A DNA stretch of 40,370 bases from a virus. A program made the position numbers and the translations under genes. Where the stretch lies: the IMG/VR virus record IMGVR_UViG_3300031697_000459, positions 1-40,370 of that record, one strand, 5' to 3'. The notes below the pieces were generated by a model that was not told where the DNA came from, did no database searches, and saw only the letters and a program-made list of their open reading frames with translations. Shown in pieces: positions 1 to 6,489 of this stretch (position 1 is its first letter; each line of letters starts with the position of its first letter).

Positions 1-555
1 AAGCTCAGTTAACCGTGGGGCATCTGACTTTTCAACATGGCGGATCTCCTTCTCTCCTCCTGATGTGGAAACTTTAATTGAAGAGAGTAGCAGTCCTGTT
101 TTGTACGATATTGCACTTATCTGTTCGTAATGCATTTCAGCCTGTTTTAACCCGAAGACCATCCCCTTGTCTAAAAATAATAAGCGCTGGTCAGTGACGA
201 CAATCAGCCAAGTGTTGCCATCTAAAAGTCCGCTTCCGAGCCCTTTTATTGTTTCGTCGTTTCTTATTGTTTTTGGTAGGTATTTAATTTCTTTTTTTGT
301 AAACCAAGTGTCAATAGTACCTAATTTGTAGAGCTGTTTGTTTATTCTTTTGCTTGAAGTGTATGCTTGTAGCTGCCTGGGGGGTCGTTTCTTTGTAGCA
401 GGTTGTACGCTTTTCGGTTCAGCTACTGGCACTGATTTTTTATGCTTGGTCTTGATCCTGGCAAAAATAACACCACAATTGCTGCATTCAATAGATCCTG
501 CTGCTCTTGGTGTATTGCATTTTGGACATGTTTTTATGTTTCCGTCTGTGCTCAT
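1..555 (-). CDS. zinc-ribbon plus PH-domain protein, partial at left edge
   Basis: An open frame enters at the left edge and starts with ATG at 555; 185 codons are visible. The N-terminus holds a short zinc ribbon (CPKC at residues 10-13, CSNC at 24-27), then a basic linker, then a segment from about residue 85 with the pattern of bacterial PH-like domains (LLDGNTWLIVVTDQRLLFLD, then KQAEMHYEQISAISYKTGLL). Such domains occur in small cytoplasmic or membrane-associated bacterial proteins of mostly unknown role. Joining the right edge to position 1 keeps the frame open for 19 more residues before a stop, which would give about 204 residues, a sensible domain end. Role in the phage unknown. Confidence 0.7.
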   Translation of the reverse strand, partial: MSTDGNIKTCPKCNTPRAAGSIECSNCGVIFARIKTKHKKSVPVAEPKSVQPATKKRPPRQLQAYTSSKRINKQLYKLGTIDTWFTKKEIKYLPKTIRNDETIKGLGSGLLDGNTWLIVVTDQRLLFLDKGMVFGLKQAEMHYEQISAISYKTGLLLSSIKVSTSGGEKEIRHVEKSDAPRLTEL

Positions 556-618
556 GCCGACTCCATATGTTTACCTTCTGACATAATTAAAATTGGGTCA
601 GACCCTTTTTGTTCAGAT

Positions 619-1446
619 CTATCTGTTAATGTTATTTTTTGCCTGAGTCTGTTTTTTGATACAATATTCAACCATCGAATAATCTTTGCCCCACTTTTGC
701 TCGCATCTTGTTTTGATGTCTCCGCGATATTGCTGCACATTTGAATTTGCCTTGCTCTGTTTTTTTATGCAATATTCAACCATCGAATAGTCAGATCCCC
801 ATTTCTGTTCGCATCTTGCTCTGATCCCGCCTCGATGTCGCTGGACGTTTGAATTTGCTTTGCTCTGTTTTTTTATGCAATATTCAACCATTGAATAGTC
901 AGTACCCCATTTTGCTTTGCAGTTGGAATAAATTGTATTTCTGCTAAAACTTGCGGCTGCTGCATTCCTCTCCTGCACTTCGTTCATCACATCAAATCGT
1001 GTTTTTCTTCCCGGGTTGTAATCATTGTTAACGATAATTGTTGGAGGATTTTCTTTTAAATATATTTCATGTAGTTTGACTTGTGATCTTGTCAGCAGGT
1101 CTTTGGCTTCCGTCAAAACCCCAGGGAATTTATTGATTACATTGTTTGCAACTTTTAATGATTTCTCATAATCTTCAGTCTTGAAATACATGCTTCCTAG
1201 TTCTAGCCAGGACCATCCTGTTCCATGTTGTTGTATGGAAAGGAGGTATGATTTAATTGACAGTTCGTATTCTTTGTTTTTTCTATATTGTCTTGCTTTG
1301 AAAGCGTAAAGTTGTGCACGTTTCACCTTGTCATCTGTTGCTGCAATTTCCTCGTCCAACTCTTGTATATTTTGTGATATGTCCTGGGTATATGCATGTA
1401 GTGACAATGGGTACAATAGGAAAATAATAGTGATTAATGTTTTCAT
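619..1446 (-). CDS. secreted TPR-like protein with Cys-rich tandem repeats
   Basis: 275 residues when started at the ATG at 1446, which has an AGGAC ribosome site and opens directly on a signal peptide (MKTLITIIFLLYPLSLHAYT); the longer frame from 1506 would bury that signal. Residues about 45-125 look like TPR-type helices (FKARQYRKNKEYELSIKSYL, WLELGSMYFKTEDYEKSLKV). The C-terminus carries nearly three copies of a 36-residue repeat with the pattern CxxKWGxDYSMVEYCIKKQ. I recognise the W-DY-M-YC pattern from hypothetical bacterial proteins, with no known function. It is probably exported to the periplasm. It lies between two other minus-strand genes with short gaps and may be co-transcribed with the one at 1520-2134. 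Likely an accessory (moron) gene or host flank. Confidence 0.7.
   Translation of the reverse strand: MKTLITIIFLLYPLSLHAYTQDISQNIQELDEEIAATDDKVKRAQLYAFKARQYRKNKEYELSIKSYLLSIQQHGTGWSWLELGSMYFKTEDYEKSLKVANNVINKFPGVLTEAKDLLTRSQVKLHEIYLKENPPTIIVNNDYNPGRKTRFDVMNEVQERNAAAASFSRNTIYSNCKAKWGTDYSMVEYCIKKQSKANSNVQRHRGGIRARCEQKWGSDYSMVEYCIKKQSKANSNVQQYRGDIKTRCEQKWGKDYSMVEYCIKKQTQAKNNINR
622..921 (-). repeat. 108-bp tandem repeats inside the Cys-rich protein gene
   Basis: Three consecutive units at 814-921, 706-813 and 622-705 (last one truncated at the stop). They encode 36-residue repeats with fixed Cys, Trp, Tyr and Glu-Tyr-Cys positions. The DNA is nearly identical between units 1 and 2, indicating recent duplication. 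Confidence 0.85.
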
Positions 1447-1519
1447 TTTGTCCTGATTCGGCCGTTTGTTTTTGCGGTGAAACGGTGGTTGCCCCCAGTG
1501 TTCCACCCTTCTAATAATA

Positions 1520-2134
1520 TTATCTTGTGAGTTTTGATGAGAATTCTAAGGTTGTGATTTTCTCTCTTGTTCCATTGAATTTACCATACATATCAACTTT
1601 ATATGTTTTGTTGGTGATTGTTTTTTCGTTGTACCCGTTGAAAACTATACCCATTCCTGGTTTCATGAATATCGTTTTAGAAGTGTATCCGGCAGGTAGA
1701 TCATAGATACTAGCATCATCATCTCCGAATATCTTATTGTCTTCTTCCACGTAAAGAAGCTCAATTTCCAATCTGTCAATTGCTTCTTCTCTGTCGTTTC
1801 GCACAACGAATTGTATCCTGGGGTGATAGAGCGACTCTTTTTGTGAAGAATTTCGTCCAAGGTACCACTCCATTTTAATATCTTCTATTGTGATGTTAAA
1901 TTTATCCCAAGTGAGTGATGTTTTATTCTCTGGGACAATGGCACCTGTTTTGACAGTTTGTTTGGGTTTGGGTGGGTTCTTTAAATGATAACCAGGAGGG
2001 CATACATTGTTTGTGTAGGTTGATCGGCCCTTACTATCGATGCATTCTTTGAAATCTCCAGCTGATATTAACATTGGAGAAGTGAGATACAAAAATAACG
2101 TAGTTATAAACAGGCTGAACGGTTTGATATGCAT
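1520..2134 (-). CDS. secreted protein with DUF4124-like N-terminus
   Basis: 204 residues. The N-terminus is a signal peptide (hydrophobic LFITTLFLYLTSPMLISAG, cleavage likely after ISA). Residues 27-48 (FKECIDSKGRSTYTNNVCPP) resemble the short beta motif of DUF4124, found at the start of many proteobacterial envelope proteins. The remainder (about 70-204) is beta-rich with no family I recognise. Two cysteines around residues 31 and 45 could form a disulfide in the periplasm. It is the promoter-proximal gene of the left minus-strand group (this gene, then 619-1446). Function unknown; host-envelope modification is a guess. Confidence 0.65.
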   Translation of the reverse strand: MHIKPFSLFITTLFLYLTSPMLISAGDFKECIDSKGRSTYTNNVCPPGYHLKNPPKPKQTVKTGAIVPENKTSLTWDKFNITIEDIKMEWYLGRNSSQKESLYHPRIQFVVRNDREEAIDRLEIELLYVEEDNKIFGDDDASIYDLPAGYTSKTIFMKPGMGIVFNGYNEKTITNKTYKVDMYGKFNGTREKITTLEFSSKLTR

Positions 2135-2283
2135 GACGAGTTGGTTTTGTTGAGTTGTGGTGATTCTAATATGAGCACATGAATTGTTTGATTTGCCTGT
2201 TGTTCTCGTAGTTTATGGCTGGTTTGTTTTTTAGAAGAACCGGGGCAGACCTCAGAAACTACGTAGAGTTTTTCCTTAGACAG

Positions 2284-2766
2284 TCATTTTAAACTTTTTA
2301 TCTTTGCTAGTATTTTTTCCCTGTAGAGCATACTCAATACATCAGAGTGTGCGTCAAGTTCACGCTTAATACCCGCTTCGATTCGGTTAGCACGGCGTAA
2401 AGGGCAGATAGAACTTACTACAAGAAAGCCTAGTAATACCACCAAAATTGGAGATATGAGGATTGGCTTAGTGCTCATTTGGCCGATGGCGATAATTAGG
2501 CTCAAAGCTACCAGAGCAAAGAATGATACTCTGAAAACAGCATCCCATACCGCTGTTTTTAATATCTGTTTGTCATAGCGTGTTGAAGCAGTTTTGAGCG
2601 CATCAGTCGTTAATTGCAGGGCGCCATCAAAGTCACTGATGTTGTCCAGATTGTTCGTGACCATCGTGACGAAAACATTATCCTTCACGTCGTTACCTGC
2701 CTGAACAGCCAACTTGTTTTTAATGGCCGATTGGCTCATCTCCCCCTCTTTTTCATCCATTGCCAT
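2284..2766 (-). CDS. two-helix membrane protein downstream of repressor
   Basis: 160 residues, starting 7 bases after the repressor stop, so the two are almost certainly one transcript. Residues about 70-120 form two transmembrane segments (VSFFALVALSLIIAIGQM and LISPILVVLLGFLVVSSI) followed by a basic, helical C-terminal tail. The N-terminal part is soluble and acidic. Three in-frame Met codons near the start (residues 1, 3 and 10) leave the exact start open. Co-expression with the repressor in the lysogen suggests a lysogenic-conversion or superinfection-exclusion role; this is inference from position. The short motif VQAGNDVKDN resembles IQAGRDAKGN in the repressor next door. Confidence 0.65.
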   Translation of the reverse strand: MAMDEKEGEMSQSAIKNKLAVQAGNDVKDNVFVTMVTNNLDNISDFDGALQLTTDALKTASTRYDKQILKTAVWDAVFRVSFFALVALSLIIAIGQMSTKPILISPILVVLLGFLVVSSICPLRRANRIEAGIKRELDAHSDVLSMLYREKILAKIKSLK

Positions 2767-2773
2767 TCTTTAT

Positions 2774-3742
2774 TTATTTGTCCTCAAGCAGGGTTTTAAT
2801 ATTCAGAAGACGTTCTTTGAAACTTTCAATGGTTTTGGAGCCGCCGTACTGGCGGATCAGCTTGATGAGTTCCCGTTCTTCCTCAGATAACTTTTTAGCA
2901 CCACCTTCTACAATGTTTCCTTTAGCATCTCTTCCGGCCTGAATTGAAATGCCGTTACCGGCTGACGATTGGTTGGTGGCTATACGTTTTGTGGCTTCGG
3001 GTGTTATTTTTGGCCCTTGCCAAGTTTCGTTCGTTGGGACTGTTGCCCATGTCAATGGATTGAGCAATCGGCGATAAAAAGTTTCTAAGGCTGGATAGTT
3101 AGATTTTCTTTTGTTGTTTGAAAAACCACATTCACAAGCATTAAATGCGGCAGAATAATGCTCATTGCATTTTGGGCAGAATAGAGTCTTGCCTGCTTTT
3201 CTCTTGTTTTCTAGCTCTTTAAATTTGCCTACAACATCGAGGATTATCCCTTTGCGTTTATAGGGAGAATTTTTAATAGTGCAGTGTGTGATTCTGTGTC
3301 CGCCTGCTCCTTTTCGACCTTCCTCAAATGGTGCGTTTTTTCCACCTCTGCCATGCTGATGCCATTTTCTGCAATGTATGCAATAGAAAAGTAAGTGAAT
3401 TTCTTCATCATCATAAGCCTTTACAACCGGAAAGATACTGCCATCGCCTGCATCTTCAATATCAATCACTTCAGGATCAACCTCGAAAAAAGAACGAAGG
3501 TTTACCTCGGAAATATTATTCATTTTCCATTCATCAGGAATTGGAGGTTGGCGGTCAGAGTCCAGCCAGGTCCACGGTACATTGCAAGCTGCAGCAATTT
3601 TCTGAAGTATGTTGATCCGAGGTTTCTTAATTGTTCCTTTAAGGTATCCACGCATAGTTGACTCGGATACTTCGCAATAATTCGCAAAGCCCAAAGTGGA
3701 AAGACCTTCTTTTAAAAGGTGTAGTTTTTCTTGGGTCTTCAT
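2774..3742 (-). CDS. probable phage repressor: HTH plus zinc-binding domain
   Basis: 322 residues. Residues 1-60 form a CI-type helix-turn-helix (LSTLGFANYCEVSESTMRGY, then a second helix ending PWTWLD). The middle has two metal-binding clusters: CIHCRKWHQHG with HRITHC around residues 118-150, and CPKC with CECGF around residues 185-205. The C-terminus is a charged helical tail (SEEERELIKLIRQYGG). There is no LexA-like Ser/Lys peptidase region, so induction would not be by classical self-cleavage. It is transcribed away from the early genes and faces an operator-like intergenic region, as expected for the lysogeny repressor. The zinc module is unusual for CI proteins. Function by position and HTH; the DNA target is inferred. 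Confidence 0.72.
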   Translation of the reverse strand: MKTQEKLHLLKEGLSTLGFANYCEVSESTMRGYLKGTIKKPRINILQKIAAACNVPWTWLDSDRQPPIPDEWKMNNISEVNLRSFFEVDPEVIDIEDAGDGSIFPVVKAYDDEEIHLLFYCIHCRKWHQHGRGGKNAPFEEGRKGAGGHRITHCTIKNSPYKRKGIILDVVGKFKELENKRKAGKTLFCPKCNEHYSAAFNACECGFSNNKRKSNYPALETFYRRLLNPLTWATVPTNETWQGPKITPEATKRIATNQSSAGNGISIQAGRDAKGNIVEGGAKKLSEEERELIKLIRQYGGSKTIESFKERLLNIKTLLEDK

Positions 3743-3862
3743 ATGTTATGTGGATTCAATATGTTACGGTACATAAGTGCACCCTGTGTGCGATATTGCG
3801 CGAATATAAATATTGACTCGCAACTGTTCGTGAGATAACCTGGTCTCATGATCGAGACAAAT
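3743..3862. promoter_or_regulatory. repressor upstream region with operator-like repeats
   Basis: Direct repeat ATATGTTA at 3741-3748 and 3759-3766. Near-palindrome TATGTTACGGTACATA at 3760-3775. Inverted repeat ATATT-GCGCG-AATAT at 3793-3807. A weak plus-strand promoter candidate lies at 3813-3841 (TTGACT, 17 bp, TAACCT). Regular spacing of dyads just upstream of an HTH gene is typical of a lysis-lysogeny operator; assignment of each site is inference. Confidence 0.5.
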
Positions 3863-4354
3863 TCAAACTTTTCCATACTTGCTGGCCATCATAACAATAA
3901 TGTTATCGAGGGCATTTTTGGCTTGATTCAATCCTTCAAGAGTTTCTTGAAACCCTTGATGAGCACCTGCCTGGCCGACGGTATTGCCATACTGTTCCTC
4001 ATTAAAGTGAGTCACCAGGTGTATGTAATATGCTGACTGGGAAAGGATATAATCGTTTGCTGCTGTTACCAGCTCCGGAAAGTAAAGCAGACACAGAGCA
4101 AGAGCTTTCCTTGCGTCAGGCGATTGAGCTAGAGCGTAAAGTGATGACCTCGTGGTTTGGTTATTCACTTCTACCATCCACCCTAGAGAGTCTGAAACGT
4201 GAAAAAACATCTCTTCATACTTTTGGCGAAGCATTATCCGCCTTTGGTGTTTTTTCTCAGAAGACGCTCGAAGCAATGATATTGCTTGGGAGAGAGCTAC
4301 ACCAGAGAGTGCGGCAGCTGCTGCAATTATTGCGGTGGTAATTTCAATATTCAC
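3863..4354 (-). CDS. membrane-anchored helical protein, antisense to early region
   Basis: 163 residues if started at GTG 4354; an ATG at 4423 in the same frame is the alternative but would overlap the divergent gene at 4364. The N-terminus is a single hydrophobic helix (IEITTAIIAAAAALSGVALS), then a positively charged segment (SEKKHQRRIMLRQKYEE) and an all-helical domain with amphipathic composition. No family recognised. The gene is placed between repressor and Cro-like gene on the repressor strand, so any rightward promoter in 3743-3862 would read through it antisense. This placement fits a moron acquired inside the immunity region; superinfection exclusion is a possible role (inference). 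Confidence 0.55.
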   Translation of the reverse strand: MNIEITTAIIAAAAALSGVALSQAISLLRASSEKKHQRRIMLRQKYEEMFFHVSDSLGWMVEVNNQTTRSSLYALAQSPDARKALALCLLYFPELVTAANDYILSQSAYYIHLVTHFNEEQYGNTVGQAGAHQGFQETLEGLNQAKNALDNIIVMMASKYGKV

Positions 4355-4363
4355 GAGGGTTTT

Positions 4364-4582
4364 ATGACTCAAATACAAATCATCGGCCTGCTTATGTACC
4401 GCACCAACATGCGGATTGAGCATTGGGCCAATAGCAAAGGTTTTACGAAATCCACCGTGTACCGAGTTGTTTCCGGAGAGATGGCAAGAGGTTCGAGCAC
4501 GGAAAAGGTGCGGAAGGCGATCTCCGCAGATGTGGGGAAGGATTTGATCGAGCTTTGGCCAGAAGCAGCACAGACTCAATAA
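4364..4582 (+). CDS. small Cro/Ner-like HTH protein
   Basis: 72 residues from the ATG at 4364, preceded by GAGGG at 4356-4360. An in-frame upstream start exists at 4286 but that extension is antisense to the neighbouring gene and looks non-coding. Residues about 18-45 (HWANSKGFTKSTVYRVVSGE) form a helix-turn-helix, followed by RGSSTEKVRKAISADVG and a short C-terminus (LIELWPEAA). The pattern is that of small phage control proteins that recognise operators. It is divergent from the membrane protein at 3863-4354 with only nine bases between start codons. By position it is the lytic control counterpart of the repressor. Confidence 0.65.
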   Translation: MTQIQIIGLLMYRTNMRIEHWANSKGFTKSTVYRVVSGEMARGSSTEKVRKAISADVGKDLIELWPEAAQTQ

Positions 4583-4726
4583 TTTTAGATTCCCCGGCCC
4601 TTTGTTCGTTCTCTGAACGCAAAAATGGCTTTGTTTGTTGGTACTTACGATCCTAGCAGAGGGCAGGGGACTTTGGCAACTATATTCTCGCATATGTACA
4701 GCATAGCAGCACAGGAGATTCGGTAA
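4583..4726. promoter_or_regulatory. gap after Cro-like gene with CGTTC-TCT-GAACG dyad
   Basis: A perfect 5-bp inverted repeat with a 3-base centre lies at 4607-4619. No T-run follows, so it looks more like a protein-binding site than a terminator. The remainder leads into the AGGAG ribosome site of the 4727 gene; no strong promoter is seen. Confidence 0.3.
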
Positions 4727-5194
4727 ATGACCAAACAATTACAAACTTGGCAGATCTGGCACGCAATGCGGAAGACCATTGGTGACAGTTTTGTCATGGC
4801 TGTCCTTGGTCGTCGTAACGCCAGGACTATCAGGATGTATGCTCAGGATCCTCGATACACTGTTGATCGGAGCAAGGATCCCATTGAAGCGTTGGGAATT
4901 CTGTTTGATGAGTTGGCAACATATGGCCGGAGAGATATTGCGGAGCTTGGCATTAAGCATCTACAGCGATCTATTGGGTGTGATGAAACTCTGAGCTGTC
5001 CTGATCAGCTAAAAGAAACAATTGATGCAGAAGTCTTGGCAGACTTTCAGGCTGTTGCCGACCTTAAAGAATCAATTGATTCAGGTGCAAATATTAAGGA
5101 TGTCCACAACCTTATGACTGATGCTGTCCACGAGATAGAGCGGACCTATACAAAATATTGTCAGGAGCTAACACCTGATCACGGTACGAAATAA
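4727..5194 (+). CDS. early protein of unknown function, possible CII-like regulator
   Basis: 155 residues, ATG at 4727 with AGGAG upstream. The whole protein is predicted helical. Residues 1-60 contain a segment that could be a DNA-binding fold (TWQIWHAMRKTIGD, then RRNARTIRMYAQDP), resembling the N-terminus of CII-type phage regulators, but I cannot confirm a helix-turn-helix. The C-terminal half is acidic and may be coiled-coil (LKESIDSGANIKDVHNLMTD). It begins a run of five tightly packed small genes (to 5930), so it is presumably the first gene of the early operon. Function not assigned. Confidence 0.55.
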   Translation: MTKQLQTWQIWHAMRKTIGDSFVMAVLGRRNARTIRMYAQDPRYTVDRSKDPIEALGILFDELATYGRRDIAELGIKHLQRSIGCDETLSCPDQLKETIDAEVLADFQAVADLKESIDSGANIKDVHNLMTDAVHEIERTYTKYCQELTPDHGTK

Positions 5195-5196
5195 CA

Positions 5197-5388
5197 ATGG
5201 CGCTGCAACCGCTTGCACAATCAGCAATAACTGCCGCCACACTTCGAAAAATGGCAAAAGACTTGATTCTTCAGGCGGAAGCCTTGGAAGCAGAATCAGC
5301 ACCCCAGAAACCACTAAAAAACGTTGAATTCCTGTTCACGAAAGAGAAGAGAAAGCAGCGTAAGGATTTAGTATGGAACGGTTCATAA
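5197..5388 (+). CDS. small early protein, unknown
   Basis: 63 residues, starting two bases after the preceding stop and overlapping the next gene by 16 bases, which supports translation in an operon. It has a helical Ala/Leu-rich N-terminal half (ITAATLRKMAKDLILQAEAL) and a strongly basic end (FTKEKRKQRKDLVWNGS). No family recognised. The basic tail could contact nucleic acid, but this is speculation. Confidence 0.5.
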   Translation: MALQPLAQSAITAATLRKMAKDLILQAEALEAESAPQKPLKNVEFLFTKEKRKQRKDLVWNGS

Positions 5389-5621
5389 GAGATTATCTCC
5401 CCTTACTGGTTGTGGCTGTAGCAATTGTAACCATGGTTATATCTTCGATTCTATCCCTGGCTGATCATGCATCAAAGCCCGCTGTGCACTCAGCTTCCTA
5501 TGCAGTACTTCACTCTCAACCTCCCTATTCTCCTTCAGTACCAACTGATCAGGGGCGCGCCACCTTGGTGAGCCTAAGCGGGTCGGCCCCTGATCACCTT
5601 ATTGCAGAGGTGGTGCAATGA
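5373..5621 (+). CDS. small single-pass membrane protein
   Basis: 82 residues. Residues 8-30 form a transmembrane helix (YLPLLVVAVAIVTMVISSIL); the rest is a polar Ser/Pro-rich tail (SASYAVLHSQPPYSPSVPTD), probably extracytoplasmic. It overlaps the genes on both sides by a few bases, as in a compact early operon. No family recognised. Confidence 0.45.
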   Translation: MERFIRDYLPLLVVAVAIVTMVISSILSLADHASKPAVHSASYAVLHSQPPYSPSVPTDQGRATLVSLSGSAPDHLIAEVVQ

Positions 5622-5776
5622 GTGATGCGGATAATGTCGTTCTGTTACAACGTTGGCTCTCAATACTCTTTGATGCTGCAGTGGACCAGGGCAACGGTGA
5701 AAGCCTAATCCCCAATGAAGACCTGGAAGATGCAAGAGAAGCTGCCTTTGGTGTGAAGGTTGAGATCAATGAATGA
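5618..5776 (+). CDS. short acidic early protein
   Basis: 52 residues. ATG at 5618 overlaps the previous stop (ATGA). Acidic and helical (VVLLQRWLSILFDAAVDQGN, then NEDLEDAREAAFGV). No recognisable family. Kept because it fits the overlapping start-stop pattern of the operon and its end overlaps the next gene. Confidence 0.5.
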   Translation: MSDADNVVLLQRWLSILFDAAVDQGNGESLIPNEDLEDAREAAFGVKVEINE

Positions 5777-5930
5777 TGAAATCATATACACCTGTTCAAG
5801 GTGTGGAAAGGAAATACCAGGCCATGAGGCTGAGCGTGTTGGGTTGAAAGTGTACTGCAGTGAGTGTGCTGATGAGTACATGATTGATGATGCAATCAGG
5901 CAGTTGGTCGCAGCACCGGGTAGATCATGA
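5769..5930 (+). CDS. small zinc-ribbon protein
   Basis: 53 residues, ATG at 5769 overlapping the preceding gene by eight bases. It contains CSRC near residue 9 and CSEC near residue 32, a treble-clef or zinc-ribbon arrangement (C-x2-C-x20-C-x2-C). Such mini zinc proteins are common in phage early operons and often bind nucleic acid or protein partners. A terminator lies about 65 bases downstream, so this is the last gene of the operon. Confidence 0.55.
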   Translation: MNDEIIYTCSRCGKEIPGHEAERVGLKVYCSECADEYMIDDAIRQLVAAPGRS

Positions 5931-5994
5931 CACAATTGTTAATCGTGTGCCTGGTGCAGGCATCAAATAAGGCAGTCCCCTCTGTGATCGATCG

Positions 5995-6031
5995 GCCCCT
6001 TCTTGGTTTGCTAAAGAGGGGGCTTTGTTTT
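5995..6031 (+). terminator. intrinsic terminator after small early genes
   Basis: Stem GCCCCTTCTT (5995-6004) pairs with AAGAGGGGGC (6014-6023), ten pairs including one G-U, with a nine-base loop, followed by TTTGTTTT. The open frame that runs across it (5927-6190) is therefore probably not a gene. The rest of 5931-6192 shows no gene. Confidence 0.75.
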
Positions 6032-6192
6032 GCCGCTCCCCCTTCCCCCTCTCCCATAAAAGCCAGCCAAGAATTAAACACTCCCCAGACTCCACGGGTC
6101 CTTCTGGAAGAAAGACATTCACGGGTGCGTAAGAGCTCGACAGAATCGCACGGATTAACTTTTAAAAACATCGGAAAAACGGAATCTTAGAT

Positions 6193-6489
6193 ATGAGTGC
6201 AAATGGTGGTAGCGGTGGAAAACCGCAATGTCCTCGGTGTGGTGGTGTCGTGGTCTGGAAGAATGGGACTTCCCGTGCAGGGAAACAGCAATATCGGTGC
6301 CGTGATTGTGCCCGTGTTTTTGTTGCTGAGCCTCACCTTCCCAAAGTGATAAAAGAAATTGCAGACCGGATGCTCCAGGAGGAGTTCCCTGTTCCTGATA
6401 TTGCGAGGGTTCTTTCCGGCCATGTCTCCCGCCGTTGGCTTTATAACCGTAGGGTGAGTTATGTCAGTAGCAGATATCAACTCCTATAG
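6193..6489 (+). CDS. InsA-like zinc-ribbon DNA-binding protein
   Basis: 98 residues. Residues 13-45 follow the InsA/IS1-type N-terminal zinc ribbon: CPRCGGVVVWKNGTSRAGKQ then YRCRDCARVF. The rest (KVIKEIADRMLQEEFPVPDI) looks like a short HTH. In IS1 this domain precedes the transposase, but there is no DDE transposase here; the gene overlaps the helicase start by 29 bases, so it behaves as a phage gene. Likely role: regulator or replication accessory that binds DNA. Start ATG at 6193 has only a weak ribosome site. Function inferred from the domain only. Confidence 0.6.
   Translation: MSANGGSGGKPQCPRCGGVVVWKNGTSRAGKQQYRCRDCARVFVAEPHLPKVIKEIADRMLQEEFPVPDIARVLSGHVSRRWLYNRRVSYVSSRYQLL

Noticed and set aside
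4030-4341. Plus-strand ORF of 103 codons antisense to the membrane-protein gene
   Set aside because: No ribosome site and protein-like features are on the other strand.
5927-6190. Plus-strand ORF of 87 codons after the small zinc-ribbon gene
   Set aside because: It spans an intrinsic terminator (5995-6031) and its translation is low-complexity without a ribosome site; probably non-coding.
6193-6489. IS1-type insertion sequence
   Set aside because: Only the InsA-like zinc ribbon is present; no InsB/DDE part, no terminal inverted repeats.
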